Below, piece by piece: positions 51,504 to 60,468 of a stretch of 64,000 nucleotides of DNA; position 1 is the first letter of the stretch; each line of letters begins with the position of its first letter. Under the pieces are notes generated by a model. It did not search any database. It had not been told where the DNA came from and saw only the letters and a list, made by a program, of their open reading frames with translations. This DNA is from an uncultured Gemmatimonadota bacterium (lineage in GTDB: Bacteria; Gemmatimonadota; Gemmatimonadetes; Gemmatimonadales; Gemmatimonadaceae), in NCBI GenBank assembly GCA_946478895.1, contig CAMLDY010000001.1:1-64000 (forward strand). The letters run 5' to 3'. The translations under genes were made by a program, and so were the position numbers.

Positions 51504-52267
51504 ATGGCAACGCTCTGTGATACTGTGATGTATGTGCCGCGATCCTCATCGCTGAGCGCGGCCAGGTCCGAAACTCTTACTCGCGCAACACCTGCCGCAA
51601 TCGCCGCGATGGCGGATTCGAGCTTGGCCGCCATGCCCCCGTTCGCAGTTCCGCTTTCGATCAGATCGGTCGCGGTTTGAGCGTTCAGGCTCGATACAAC
51701 TTCGCCGCTCTCGCCGCGCACTCCCTCGACATCGGCAATAAGGAGAAGCTCGTCTGCGCCCAACCCGATGGCGATTGCCGCGGCCGCATCATCACCGTTG
51801 ATGTTGAGTGATCCGCCCGTCGGACTGGACGCGTTGTAGCCCACTGGTGAGATCACCGGCAAATACTTCGCCGACATCAGTGCGCTCAGCAACGAAACGT
51901 TGATCGCTGTCGGACGACCAGCGAAGCCGAGGGACGCCTCGTCGATGATCTCCGCACGAATGAGCGCGCCATCCTCGCCGGACAACCCAAGCGCCGGTAC
52001 GCCGGCCGCGATGAGACCGTTTACCAGGCGCTTGTTGACGATCCCCGACAGCACCATGCGCAGCAGATCGAGATCCTCTTTCGATGTAACGCGGCGTCCC
52101 CCAACGAACGCGGCTTCGCGCCCCAACGCCCGCTGCATTGCCGAAACCTCGTCGCCCCCGCCGTGCACGATGCACAGCTCTCCCGGCGTGGCCGACCATG
52201 CAACTCGGATCGCGGCGGCGAGCGATGGGTCGGCTTGTGCCCGCCCGCCAATCTTGACGACGCGCAT
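51500..52267 (-). CDS. argB: Acetylglutamate kinase
   Basis: A 255-residue amino-acid kinase. Visible are MRVVKIGGRAQ (phosphate-binding Lys), CIVHGGGDEVSAMQRALGR (substrate loop), the conserved VNKRLVNGLIAAGVPALGLSGEDGALIRA and LNINGDDAAAAIAIGLGADELLLIADVEGV. The start overlaps the argC stop by one base (TAATG). In length it is close to the E. coli type (258), lacking the N-terminal helix of the arginine-inhibited hexameric type, so direct feedback by arginine is less likely. Confidence 0.93.
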   Translation of the reverse strand: MRVVKIGGRAQADPSLAAAIRVAWSATPGELCIVHGGGDEVSAMQRALGREAAFVGGRRVTSKEDLDLLRMVLSGIVNKRLVNGLIAAGVPALGLSGEDGALIRAEIIDEASLGFAGRPTAINVSLLSALMSAKYLPVISPVGYNASSPTGGSLNINGDDAAAAIAIGLGADELLLIADVEGVRGESGEVVSSLNAQTATDLIESGTANGGMAAKLESAIAAIAAGVARVRVSDLAALSDEDRGTYITVSQSVAI

Positions 52268-53241
52268 TAGACCGGAAGTCCCGCCCGCTCGTCGATGCCG
52301 AACAGCACGTTTGCGTTCTGGAGTGCCTGACCTGCCGCGCCTTTCACCAGGTTGTCAATCGCTGAAATGATGATCAGAGTCGGCTGCTTCATGTTCGCCG
52401 CCTTTGCCACGCTCATCCTTACGACGTTTCTGCGCACGACATCACGCAGGGACGGCGGCTGATCGACAATCTCGATGAACGGCTCGCCCGCGTACATCGT
52501 GTGCCAGAGCTCGAGCGGATCGTCGACATACTCCTTAACCGGAACCGTGATCGTCGCCAGGATGCCGCGAGCCACCGGCAGCAGGTGCGGAGTGAACAGG
52601 ATGTCCACATCTGAGCCGTTCAGTTCTCCAGCCACGGCCTGCATTTCGGCGATGTGCCGGTGAGCATTCCCCACTGCGTACGCCCGAAAATCTTCCGCCA
52701 CTTCGGCGAACAGTAGATCAGGCCGCGCAGTGTAGCCGGCGCCGGTTACGCCACTCGCGGCCGAAACGTTCACTGTTGCACCCGGAACCATCCACTGCTC
52801 CTTGAGCAGGGGTGCGATCGCTAGAAGGATGGCGGTTGGATAGCACCCCGGATTCGCGACGATTTCCGCGCCGGGGATTCTGGACCGCATCAGCTCCGTG
52901 AGTCCATATGGTGCTTTCTGCATGTCGCTCGCAGCCCCCGCCCCGGGCCTGAAGTCGGAGGAGAGGTCAACCACCCGCGCGCCGGTCCCGCGCGCGGTTC
53001 CGACCCATTTCGCTGACGCCCCGTGCGGCAGCGCCGTGAAGACGAGCTCGGCCCGGTCCAGCGGCGCGTCTTCGGTAGCGACGTAGGTGATCTCAGCGGC
53101 GCCGATCCGCGCTTTCTGGCCACGCTGTTCGTTGGCAGACGCGAACGCCAGCTCGAGCCGCGGATGCCGCGCGATCAAGCCGCATAGCTCCCTCCCCGCG
53201 TAGCCGCTGGCACCCAGAACCCCGACCGGAATTTTATGCAT
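52267..53241 (-). CDS. argC: N-acetyl-gamma-glutamyl-phosphate reductase
   Basis: A 324-residue NADPH-dependent reductase. N-terminal GVLGASGYAGRELCGLIARHP is the Rossmann motif; the catalytic Cys lies in IVANPGCYPTAILLAIAPL; HRHIAEMQAV supplies the active-site His. It is the first gene of the minus-strand unit argC-argB-argD. The ATG at 53241 lies within a perfect operator-like palindrome, so binding there would block both transcription and, possibly, initiation. Confidence 0.94.
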   Translation of the reverse strand: MHKIPVGVLGASGYAGRELCGLIARHPRLELAFASANEQRGQKARIGAAEITYVATEDAPLDRAELVFTALPHGASAKWVGTARGTGARVVDLSSDFRPGAGAASDMQKAPYGLTELMRSRIPGAEIVANPGCYPTAILLAIAPLLKEQWMVPGATVNVSAASGVTGAGYTARPDLLFAEVAEDFRAYAVGNAHRHIAEMQAVAGELNGSDVDILFTPHLLPVARGILATITVPVKEYVDDPLELWHTMYAGEPFIEIVDQPPSLRDVVRRNVVRMSVAKAANMKQPTLIIISAIDNLVKGAAGQALQNANVLFGIDERAGLPV

Positions 53242-53254
53242 AGATAATGCATAA
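53234..53254. promoter_or_regulatory. Palindromic ARG-box-like operator at the argC start
   Basis: TTATGCAT (53234-53241) and ATGCATAA (53247-53254) are perfect eight-base arms with a five-base spacer AGATA. The core TGCAT-N5-ATGCA resembles the ArgR box TGAATN4ATTCA, with one more spacer base. It lies between argC and argR, so ArgR could repress argC and itself. Confidence 0.6.
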
Positions 53255-53329
53255 CATTACACTCACATCGCGTCAATGATCCGCGTCTTCCCGCTCGCGC
53301 ATCCCGGTGGGCGGTGCTAGAATCCGCTC

Positions 53330-53788
53330 GTGGCCAACAAACGCGAACGACACGATACAATTCTCGAGATTGTCGGCTCACGAATCGTGAGCAGCCAGGA
53401 AGATCTCCGAAAGCTCCTGCTCCAGCGCGGGTGGGACGTGACCCAGGCGACTCTTTCCCGGGATCTCCGCGAATTGAGGCTCGCCAGAGTTCCCACCCCC
53501 GAAGGGGCACGGTACGCGATTACCGACGGAAGCATAGAGGAGAGTCGCGCCGCCCTCGACACCCTCCTCCCCCAGCTCTTCCTGCGCGTGGACGGTGTCA
53601 GCGAGATGCTCGTCCTGCGCACCGTCCCCGGTGGCGCTCAACCCATCGCCGCCGCGCTCGACGGTGAGGCCTGGTCGGACATCCTCGGCACCGTCGGCGG
53701 CGATGATACCATTCTCATAATCTGCCGCTCCGTCGCGGCGCGGGAACGGGTCATGAGACGCCTCCGCTCCATGGCCGGCGAGCCCTGA
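53330..53788 (+). CDS. argR: Arginine repressor
   Basis: A 152-residue ArgR/AhrC protein. The N-terminal winged helix reads ERHDTILEIVGSRIVSSQEDLRKLLLQRGWDVTQATLSRDLRELRLARVPTPEGARYAI; the C-terminal oligomerisation and arginine-binding part contains LRTVPGGAQPIAAALDGEAWSDILGTVGGDDTILIICRS (the GTxxGDDTI motif). It is divergent from argC and leads into argG after 68 bases, which carry two ARG-like boxes, so it likely controls both arms of the cluster. Confidence 0.94.
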   Translation: MANKRERHDTILEIVGSRIVSSQEDLRKLLLQRGWDVTQATLSRDLRELRLARVPTPEGARYAITDGSIEESRAALDTLLPQLFLRVDGVSEMLVLRTVPGGAQPIAAALDGEAWSDILGTVGGDDTILIICRSVAARERVMRRLRSMAGEP

Positions 53789-53814
53789 CCCGGTATTGAC
53801 GGGCCAGTCAGAAC

Positions 53815-53849
53815 CGATTAAATATTCAGTCATTCTGAATACTTATTGA
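53815..53849 (+). promoter_or_regulatory. Tandem ARG boxes upstream of argG
   Basis: Two 14-base sites, CGATTAAATATTCA (53815-53828) and TGAATACTTATTGA (53836-53849), each match the E. coli core TGAATWWWWATTCA at 12 of 14 positions. Their centres lie 21 bases apart, the distance of tandem ARG boxes bound by one ArgR hexamer. The second ends seven bases before the argG GTG, so it overlaps the initiation region. Confidence 0.7.
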
Positions 53850-53856
53850 GGCGCCC

Positions 53857-55110
53857 GTGATTCGCACAATCGCCCTCGCCTATTCCGGCGGGCTTGATAC
53901 ATCGATAATTGTCCCCTGGTTGAAGGAGCGCTACGGTGCCCGCGTCATCTGCATTGCAGCCGACATCGGCCAGGGCAACGAGCTCGAGGGCGTCCGCGCA
54001 AAAGCGATCGCATCGGGTGCCGACGAATGCTACGTCGAGGACCTCCGTCAGGAATTCGTCGAGCAGTACGTGTGGCCCACCCTCCGCGCCGGCGCCATCT
54101 ATGGCCGGAAGTATCTGCTCGGCACCTCGATGGGACGTCCGCTCATTGCCAGACGCCAGGTAGAGATTGCGCGCAAAGTCGGCGCCGATGCGCTGGCTCA
54201 CGGCTGCACCGGAAAGGGCAACGATCAGGTTCGCTTCGAGCTGACTTATGCGGCCTTCGCTCCTGATCTCCCCGTCATTGCGCCGTGGCGGGAATGGGAT
54301 ATTCGCAGCCGCGAGGATGCCATTGCCTACGCGGAAGCGCATAACGTTCCCGTAACCGCCACCCGCGACAAGATTTATTCACGCGACCGGAATATCTGGC
54401 ACATCTCCCACGAGGGGGGCGTGCTCGAGAAGCCGTCCGCGGCGCCGCCGGACGATCTGTTCATGCTCACCGCTTCGCCGGAGAGCGCACCCGACCAGTC
54501 CGAGGAAGTTACCATTGGCTTCGTGAACGGGACGCCGGTGTCCGTAAATGGCGCCGAGCTCGACGCAGTCGATCTGCTCACCACCCTCAACAGGATCGGC
54601 GGCAGACACGGAGTCGGACGCATCGACCTTGTCGAGGACCGGCTGGTCGGCATGAAGTCGCGCGGTATCTATGAGACGCCGGGCGGAACCCTGCTCTACA
54701 CGGCTCACAGCGAGCTCGAGCAGCTCGTGCTCGATCGGCGCACCCTTGCCGCCAAGGATCTCATCGCCCCGCGGTATGCCGACCTCGTCTACGAGGGCCG
54801 TTGGTGGACCACCGAGCGAGAGGCATACGACGCATTCGTCAACATCACCCAGGAAAGAGTTACGGGCTCGGTGACGCTGCGGCTCTACAAGGGCACCGCA
54901 TCGGTGGTTGGACGCGAGAGCGAGTTTGCGCTTTACGACGAACGGTTCGTCACCTTCGGTGAGGACGACGTCTACGAGCAGAGCGATGCGGCGGGGTTCA
55001 TCCGCTTGTTCGGGCTGTCCGCACGTGTTCGCGCCATTCGTGACCAGGAGCTCGCGGCACGCGAGGCAGAAACCAAGGCCGACAAACCGGCAAGTCTCGC
55101 GATCGCCTGA
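53857..55110 (+). CDS. argG: Argininosuccinate synthase
   Basis: A 417-residue enzyme joining citrulline and aspartate with ATP. The PP-loop is [17 protein letters not shown]; other signatures are [33 protein letters not shown] and [12 protein letters not shown]. It starts with GTG 53857 and is preceded by the tandem ARG boxes. argH follows 17 bases after the stop, with the cluster order argR-argG-argH. The enzyme fixes that arginine synthesis goes by citrulline; the carbamoyltransferase gene itself is not in the window. Confidence 0.96.
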   Translation: MIRTIALAYSGGLDTSIIVPWLKERYGARVICIAADIGQGNELEGVRAKAIASGADECYVEDLRQEFVEQYVWPTLRAGAIYGRKYLLGTSMGRPLIARRQVEIARKVGADALAHGCTGKGNDQVRFELTYAAFAPDLPVIAPWREWDIRSREDAIAYAEAHNVPVTATRDKIYSRDRNIWHISHEGGVLEKPSAAPPDDLFMLTASPESAPDQSEEVTIGFVNGTPVSVNGAELDAVDLLTTLNRIGGRHGVGRIDLVEDRLVGMKSRGIYETPGGTLLYTAHSELEQLVLDRRTLAAKDLIAPRYADLVYEGRWWTTEREAYDAFVNITQERVTGSVTLRLYKGTASVVGRESEFALYDERFVTFGEDDVYEQSDAAGFIRLFGLSARVRAIRDQELAAREAETKADKPASLAIA

Positions 55111-55127
55111 CGGCCAGGGAGGCAATG

Positions 55128-56558
55128 ATGTCGGATCACACATCCCACAAGCTTTGGGGTGGTCGCTTCTCGACGCCCACCGCCGCTGCTCTCGACGCGC
55201 TGAATCGTTCGATCGATACCGACTTCCGGCTCTGGCCGTTCGACGTCAGACTTTCGCGTGCGTGGGCCGTCGCGCTCTGGGGGGCCGGCGTTCTAACCCT
55301 CGAGGAAAGCAAAGCGATCGAGCAGGGACTGAACGCCGTCGGTGAAAAGCTCGCAAATGGAGCACGGCCCGTTGCCTCCGATGAAGACGTTCACACCCTG
55401 ATCGATAGACTTCTCCACGAGGAAATCGGAGACGTCGCCTCGAAGCTGCACACTGGGCGCAGTCGCAACGACCAGGTTGCGACAGCCACGCGCCTTTGGT
55501 CCATCGACGCTTGCTCGAGACTGGATGGCGCCGCGCGCACGCTTCAGCAGGTGATGTTTGACCACGCGAGCTCGCTGCAGGACACGCTGATGCCGTCGTA
55601 CACCCACATGCAGCGCGCTCAGCCAGTGTCGGCTGCCCATTGGATGCTGTCCCATTTCTGGCCCCTCGAGCGCGATCGCGCCCGGATCGCGGCCGCTTCA
55701 CGCGCGGCCGCAATACTTCCACTCGGCTCCGGAGCAATTGCCGGCTGCGCCTTCCCCGTCTCCCGGGTGCTTCTCCAGGGTAGTCTTGGCTTTACATCGA
55801 TCTCGCAAAACAGTATCGATGCCGTCGGCGATCGTGACTTCGTCGCCGAGCTCGCGTTCGCGGTAGCGATGATGGCGACACACCTTTCCCGCCTCGCCGA
55901 GGATTTGATCCTCTATGGATCCAGCGAGTTCGGCTTCGTTCAGTTCGGAGACGCCTTTACTACAGGCTCGAGCATGATGCCGCAAAAGAGAAATCCGGAT
56001 GCGCTCGAGCTCGCGCGCGGATCCGGCGCGCGCGCAATCGGCGACCTTACTACTCTGCTCGCGACGCTGAAGGGATTGCCGAGCGGCTACAACAAGGATC
56101 TGCAGGATGACAAGCGGGTGCTATTCGACGCAGTCGACACCATGTTGTTGGTTTTGCCGGCGGTCGCCGGCGCATTGGCCGAAATGCGCTTCGATGCGCG
56201 GCGCATGCGCGCTGCGGTGTCGAGCACAATGATGGCAACCGATCTCGCGGATTACCTGGTTGAGAAAGGTGCCAGCTTTCGAGAGGCACACGCTGCAATC
56301 GGCTCACTGATCAGAGAAAGCGAGCACGAGGGCTGCGAGCTCGACGCATTGCCACTCTCCTCGTTCAAGGCGGCACACTCGCTTTTTGCCGACGACGCTC
56401 TCGATTGGCTGGAGCCATCGCGCTCCATTGAGCGGCGCGAAGTTCCAGGCGGCACGGGTCCAGCGGCGGTGGCGGCCCAGCTGCGCTCTGCTCGCGAAGC
56501 GCTACGGCCGGTTACCGATACACCGCGGGGAAACGAATTGATTCTGCGCGCGGTTTAA
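55128..56558 (+). CDS. argH: Argininosuccinate lyase
   Basis: A 476-residue fumarase-superfamily lyase giving arginine and fumarate. It opens HKLWGGRFSTPTAAALDALN and has TGRSRNDQVATATRLW, SYTHMQRAQPVSAAHWMLSHF and the catalytic signature loop GSSMMPQKRNPDALEL. The ATG at 55128 is preferred over 55125 because GGGAGG is five bases ahead of it. The stop overlaps the convergent outer-membrane protein gene by four bases. Confidence 0.96.
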   Translation: MSDHTSHKLWGGRFSTPTAAALDALNRSIDTDFRLWPFDVRLSRAWAVALWGAGVLTLEESKAIEQGLNAVGEKLANGARPVASDEDVHTLIDRLLHEEIGDVASKLHTGRSRNDQVATATRLWSIDACSRLDGAARTLQQVMFDHASSLQDTLMPSYTHMQRAQPVSAAHWMLSHFWPLERDRARIAAASRAAAILPLGSGAIAGCAFPVSRVLLQGSLGFTSISQNSIDAVGDRDFVAELAFAVAMMATHLSRLAEDLILYGSSEFGFVQFGDAFTTGSSMMPQKRNPDALELARGSGARAIGDLTTLLATLKGLPSGYNKDLQDDKRVLFDAVDTMLLVLPAVAGALAEMRFDARRMRAAVSSTMMATDLADYLVEKGASFREAHAAIGSLIRESEHEGCELDALPLSSFKAAHSLFADDALDWLEPSRSIERREVPGGTGPAAVAAQLRSAREALRPVTDTPRGNELILRAV

Positions 56559-57112
56559 AAAAGCAGCCCGAGCGTTATCGGTACGAACTGATATACTCCG
56601 CCTTTTTCGGTGCTCCGCGACACGCTGTGATAGCGGGCTTCGATGAACATCGCAAACGGCCCCGTACCAAAAGTCGTCCCGAATCCGCCGTTGAACCCCA
56701 GGTCGTTCTGGGATTTCGCTCCGCTGATGTCCGGCTTTGAGTTGTAGAGGCCGGCGCCGGCGATGAGATACGCTTTCGCACTCGTTCCGGGAAAAGCGAA
56801 TACCAGATTTGCCAGCGCACTCGCTATGCGCAGATTGGCACTGGGTGCGCTGCCTCCACCCTGGAGCGGCACCACAGTATTCGCTTTGAGAATGTTGTTG
56901 TACATCGCATCGAAGCGAATGCCGATCGGTAGCTCGGCGGCACCGATCGCGAGAACGGCGATTCCGTTATAGCCCGTTTTTTGGGTGTCCCCAAGCTTTG
57001 CGACCGGAATCGCGGCGCCTCCGCCCAACCCCACCGCATAAGTCTTTTGGCCGGAGGCAATGACCGGTACAACGAGGAGGCACGAGAACGCGGAGAAGAG
57101 AAATCGGCGCAT
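56555..57112 (-). CDS. Outer membrane beta-barrel protein
   Basis: A 185-residue protein with a signal peptide (MRRFLFSAFSCLLVVPVIASG, cleavage near residue 20). The mature part alternates hydrophobic/polar residues like an eight-stranded OmpA/OmpX-type barrel and ends in a terminal Phe (VPITLGLLF), the C-terminal signal for barrel insertion. Glycine-rich turns (GLGGGAAIPVAKLGDTQKTGYNGIA) are common in this group. No specific function can be assigned. Confidence 0.8.
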   Translation of the reverse strand: MRRFLFSAFSCLLVVPVIASGQKTYAVGLGGGAAIPVAKLGDTQKTGYNGIAVLAIGAAELPIGIRFDAMYNNILKANTVVPLQGGGSAPSANLRIASALANLVFAFPGTSAKAYLIAGAGLYNSKPDISGAKSQNDLGFNGGFGTTFGTGPFAMFIEARYHSVSRSTEKGGVYQFVPITLGLLF

Positions 57113-57192
57113 GGTATCGGAGGCGAAATGGGACGTTCAGCCGGGCAATATAGTGGCAACCGTAGCAGGTTCTAGCGTGAGGGCTCTTGTTA

Positions 57193-57220
57193 AAATTATC
57201 CTAGAAGTATAGGATAATTT
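57193..57220. promoter_or_regulatory. Perfect 11-bp-arm inverted repeat at the start of 57221-57613
   Basis: Arms AAATTATCCTA (57193-57203) and TAGGATAATTT (57210-57220) with a six-base spacer GAAGTA. It ends exactly before the ATG, and the AGGA of the right arm is also the ribosome binding site. It can act as an operator and, in RNA, as a hairpin hiding the ribosome site. Confidence 0.7.
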
Positions 57221-57613
57221 ATGGCAAGGGCGTATACCGTTGCTACAGCCGCGCTTGCACTCGGCGTTCGGCCCAAATGGCTCGACAACACCTTGTCCCA
57301 TTTTCGCATCCAAGGGGTGCAGCAGGCGCGGCAGGGGGTCGCTCGGCGTTTGACCGTGGAGGCCTTGCTCCCGTTGGCGACTTCGATCGCCCTCACCCGA
57401 GAGCTCGGTATCCCTATGGCACGTGCGCTCGACCTCGCTACGAAAATCGTAACAAACGACGGACAGATCGCTTTGGGAGGCCGGCTCGTCATCGCGATCG
57501 ATCTCATTGCAACTCGAGCCGAGCTGCTCCGGCAGCTCGAGCACGCTGTCGAAGTAGCGCCGTTGCCACGTCGAGGTCGGCCGCCCAAAAACACAACGGG
57601 GCGCCTCGAGTGA
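57221..57613 (+). CDS. Putative HTH DNA-binding protein with AT-hook-like tail
   Basis: A 130-residue protein. Residues ~5-30 (YTVATAALALGVRPKWLDNTLSHF) look like a helix-turn-helix of the MerR/excisionase type. The middle is helical (LLPLATSIALTRELGIPMARALDLATKIV). The tail contains RRGRPPKN, an AT-hook core R-G-R-P. The AT-rich palindrome at its start suggests self-regulation. No family is recognised with certainty. GC-rich code use is as in its neighbours; only the leader is AT-rich. Confidence 0.72.
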   Translation: MARAYTVATAALALGVRPKWLDNTLSHFRIQGVQQARQGVARRLTVEALLPLATSIALTRELGIPMARALDLATKIVTNDGQIALGGRLVIAIDLIATRAELLRQLEHAVEVAPLPRRGRPPKNTTGRLE

Positions 57614-57622
57614 GACGCCCCG
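57597..57622 (-). terminator. Terminator hairpin between convergent genes
   Basis: CGGGGCG / CGCCCCG with an inner CTC/GAG pairing and one mismatch around GAGT. On the minus strand it is followed by GTTGTGTTTTT, fitting termination of the cold-shock gene at 57652; the plus-strand gene ends within it. Confidence 0.7.
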
Positions 57623-57651
57623 CCAGATTGTGCCAGTGAAGCCAGACTCAA

Positions 57652-57861
57652 TCAGGAAGTCTTGGTCACGTTCTCCGCAGCAGGACCTTTCTGACCTTCG
57701 ACAATGTCGAATTCCACCGCGTCGCCTTCAGCAAGGGACTTGAATCCCGAGCCGGAGATCGCGCTGTAGTGAACGAAGCAATCCTTCTGCCCGTTGTCAG
57801 GGGTGATGAAACCAAAGCCCTTCGCGTCGTTGAACCACTTCACTTTGCCGGTCGTACGCAT
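57652..57861 (-). CDS. Cold-shock protein, CspA family (second copy)
   Basis: A 69-residue OB-fold RNA chaperone beginning [35 protein letters not shown], with RNP1 KGFGFI and RNP2 CFVHYS. It shares the [12 protein letters not shown] core and the VTKTS-type end with the copy at 33717, so the two are paralogues, but has an insertion (DNGQKDC) in place of REGGPDV. AGGAG lies ahead of the ATG. About 195 bases in front (57862-58056) are without a gene and probably contain its promoter and long leader. Confidence 0.95.
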   Translation of the reverse strand: MRTTGKVKWFNDAKGFGFITPDNGQKDCFVHYSAISGSGFKSLAEGDAVEFDIVEGQKGPAAENVTKTS

Positions 57862-58056
57862 TCCCTACTCCTGGAAAATTTGTGTCTTGGGGAGCGGAAC
57901 ACGCCCGACCCTCGACAATCTGATTGGCGGGTCTCACTCACCCCGCCGTTGGATTTGAGCCTTTGGGAAGGACTTTCCCCATACCCTTGGCCCGACGTGG
58001 CAGAAAAAATAGCAAGGACCGGTTGAGCCGACAATAGAGAGATTCAATCGCAGGAT

Positions 58057-58518
58057 TCAAGGTGCCATGCGATGTACGGCGGTGACGAAGTATTCAGTCT
58101 CCCCAAAGCAGGAGGTGGGAACCCCACGATGCTGCTCATACGTTAGCGACACTTGTTTGCCTGCATTCTGTTCAATGACACGCGCGATCGAGTCGTTACG
58201 CACCGTGAACGCGAAGATCTGGGGCATCGTTCCCGGCAGATTTGCCATCGCGAGCTCGCCTTCCCAGGTCTTACACAGCCAACCCTTTTTTGAAATCTTC
58301 TGTACGTATCCCGCCCGCTCGCCCACAGCGTAGGTGTAGCCAAGCGCAACCCATGCCCACAAAGCAAAAACGACCGCTGGGATCAGGATGATGGCGAGTA
58401 GCACGAGCACCAGCGTGTGTCGTTTTTTCCTGACTTTCACCGGCGCCGAAGCCAGCGGCTTTTCCTCGGCTGGCGTTTCCGCAGCCGGTGTTTCCTCGGT
58501 CTCGGGTGTATCAGACAT
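58057..58518 (-). CDS. Hypothetical single-pass membrane protein
   Basis: A 153-residue protein. The acidic, Pro/Thr/Glu-rich N-terminus ([18 protein letters not shown]) is followed by a basic stop-transfer side (VRKKRH) and one membrane helix ([22 protein letters not shown]). A C-terminal domain ([31 protein letters not shown]...[23 protein letters not shown]) resembles small conserved proteins sometimes misnamed 6-phosphogluconate dehydrogenase in databases. It has no dehydrogenase features. Its 5' end is close to the divergent ispG start region. Confidence 0.75.
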   Translation of the reverse strand: MSDTPETEETPAAETPAEEKPLASAPVKVRKKRHTLVLVLLAIILIPAVVFALWAWVALGYTYAVGERAGYVQKISKKGWLCKTWEGELAMANLPGTMPQIFAFTVRNDSIARVIEQNAGKQVSLTYEQHRGVPTSCFGETEYFVTAVHRMAP

Positions 58519-58616
58519 CGAAGTCCAGGCAGTTGAGGGAAGGGAAGTCCGGGCCGGATTTCCTGCGCCGCCCGGGTCAGGGAATTAGCTTACCAGTTCA
58601 ACCCACGCAAGCGCCG

Positions 58617-59852
58617 TTGTCCATTACTACGCGAAGAAAAACGCCCACTGCTCTCGTCGGCGACGTCGCCGTCGGATCCGCCCATCCGATTGTCGTACAG
58701 TCGATGACGAACACCGACACCGCCGACGCGGCGTCCACCGCGCTTCAGGTCGCAGAGCTCGCGAGGGCAGGGAGTCGGCTCGTTCGCGTCACGGTGAACA
58801 ACGAAGACGCGGCTCGCGCAGTCCCGGAGATTGCGAGCCGGCTGGCCGACATGGGTGTTTCGGTTCCGGTTATTGGCGACTTTCATTACAACGGTCACCT
58901 GCTGCTAGCCAAGTACCCTGTCACGGCACGCACTCTCGCGAAATACCGCATCAATCCCGGAAACGTCGGAGGCAAACGGCGCGACGAGAACTTCAGAACG
59001 ATCATTCAAATCGCCCTCGACAACGACAAACCGGTCCGGATTGGGGTGAACTGGGGCTCTCTCGACCAGGATCTGCTGACCGAGTTGATGGACGCCAATG
59101 CTCGGAGCACGGAATCACAGACGGCCAAGCAGGTGTACGTCGAGGCGATGCTGCAGAGCGCTTTGCGCTCCGCAGCCATCGCTGAAGAAATGGGACTCGG
59201 ACATGATCGAATCATCATTTCCGCCAAGGTGTCGGGCGTGCAGGACCTGCTCAATGTCTATCGACAGCTCGCCCGGCGTTGCGACTATCCGCTCCACCTC
59301 GGGCTGACCGAAGCCGGACTTGGTTCGAAGGGTATCATCGCCAGCACCGCCGCTCTCTCCATTTTGCTCTCCGAAGGAATTGGCGACACTATCCGGGTGT
59401 CACTTACCCCTCGTCCCGGTGGCGACAGAACGGAAGAAGTCCGTGTCGCTCAACAGATCCTGCAGTCGCTGGAGCTACAGAGCTTCAACCCTCAGGTGAC
59501 GGCGTGTCCTGGCTGCGGCAGGACGACCTCCACGTTCTTCCAGCACATGGCGGAAGACATCCAGACCTATCTGCGTGAACAGATGCCGACGTGGCGCGAA
59601 CGGTATCCCGGTGTCGTGGAGATGAAGGTCGCAGTGATGGGTTGCGTTGTGAACGGTCCCGGCGAATCCAAGCACGCAAACATTGGCATCTCCCTGCCCG
59701 GCACTTTCGAGGAGCCGAAGGCGCCTGTCTACGTTGACGGCAAGCTGTTGGTCACCCTCAAGGGTGACACGATCGTCCCGGAATTCCTGAAGATTCTCGA
59801 CGACTATGTCGAGCGCAGGTACGGAGCGAGAACCCCGGTCAGCGCGAGCTAG
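58617..59852 (+). CDS. ispG: (E)-4-hydroxy-3-methylbut-2-enyl-diphosphate synthase
   Basis: About 411 residues of the MEP isoprenoid pathway enzyme, reducing MEcPP to HMBPP with a [4Fe-4S] cluster. Visible are [51 protein letters not shown] and the cluster-binding ACPGCGRTT...[21 protein letters not shown]. The start is uncertain: TTG 58617 ([20 protein letters not shown]) fits the family's N-terminus, while the open frame continues up to 58488 across the divergent gene. Confidence 0.93.
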   Translation: MSITTRRKTPTALVGDVAVGSAHPIVVQSMTNTDTADAASTALQVAELARAGSRLVRVTVNNEDAARAVPEIASRLADMGVSVPVIGDFHYNGHLLLAKYPVTARTLAKYRINPGNVGGKRRDENFRTIIQIALDNDKPVRIGVNWGSLDQDLLTELMDANARSTESQTAKQVYVEAMLQSALRSAAIAEEMGLGHDRIIISAKVSGVQDLLNVYRQLARRCDYPLHLGLTEAGLGSKGIIASTAALSILLSEGIGDTIRVSLTPRPGGDRTEEVRVAQQILQSLELQSFNPQVTACPGCGRTTSTFFQHMAEDIQTYLREQMPTWRERYPGVVEMKVAVMGCVVNGPGESKHANIGISLPGTFEEPKAPVYVDGKLLVTLKGDTIVPEFLKILDDYVERRYGARTPVSAS

Positions 59853-59856
59853 CGGA

Positions 59857-60465
59857 CTACCCCGCCAGTTCCAGCAGCTCCGCGGAGACCTGATCCAGCT
59901 CGGCCATAATCGGCGCGTCGAACCCCACTTCGTGCAGTCTGTCGAACACTTGTCGGTACCACGCCGCGGTCGCTGACTTTCCGGTGTTGAAGCGGTTCCA
60001 CACCGTTTCGGGGTCCACAGTGCGGCGCAGATCCGAAACGATCGACGCTGCGTTATGGATCTTGTCAGCTGCGCAGACCCAGCGGGCGTTATCGCTCGCC
60101 GCGGCTAGACGGTCGAGATAGTCGGATTTTCTCTCTTCGCTCGACAGCTCGATTCCATCGTCGTCCAGCCGCCGGTAGGTCACCGCCAGGACTGTCTCCA
60201 GAACCCTGCCGCCGAACTTGTCACCGATGCGTTGTTCCAGCATGTCGCGCGTGTAACCGTCACGCACGCAGTCTTCGATTACGTCGTGAAGTATTCCCGC
60301 GACGACGGTGTCATTGTCCCGACCGTAGCGGGTTAGTATCACGGCTACATTCGCGGGGTGGGTGAGGTAGGGAAGCTTCGTCCCCTTACGCACCTGACGA
60401 TCATGGTGCTTCGCCGCGAATGCGAACGCGTGGTTGATGACGTCAGAGTAGCCCGTGACTGTCAT
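59857..60465 (-). CDS. HD-domain hydrolase (SpoT/MESH1-like)
   Basis: A 202-residue HD protein resembling the hydrolase half of RelA/SpoT. HAFAFAAKHHDRQVRKGTKLPYLTHPANVAVIL, the metal motif GILHDVIEDCVRDGYTRDML and the later SDYLDRLAAASDNARWVCAADKIHNAASI are visible. (p)ppGpp pyrophosphohydrolase activity is therefore possible, without a synthetase domain. It is three bases downstream of the Met-sulfoxide reductase gene, likely cotranscribed. Confidence 0.85.
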   Translation of the reverse strand: MTVTGYSDVINHAFAFAAKHHDRQVRKGTKLPYLTHPANVAVILTRYGRDNDTVVAGILHDVIEDCVRDGYTRDMLEQRIGDKFGGRVLETVLAVTYRRLDDDGIELSSEERKSDYLDRLAAASDNARWVCAADKIHNAASIVSDLRRTVDPETVWNRFNTGKSATAAWYRQVFDRLHEVGFDAPIMAELDQVSAELLELAG

Positions 60466-60468
60466 TGT

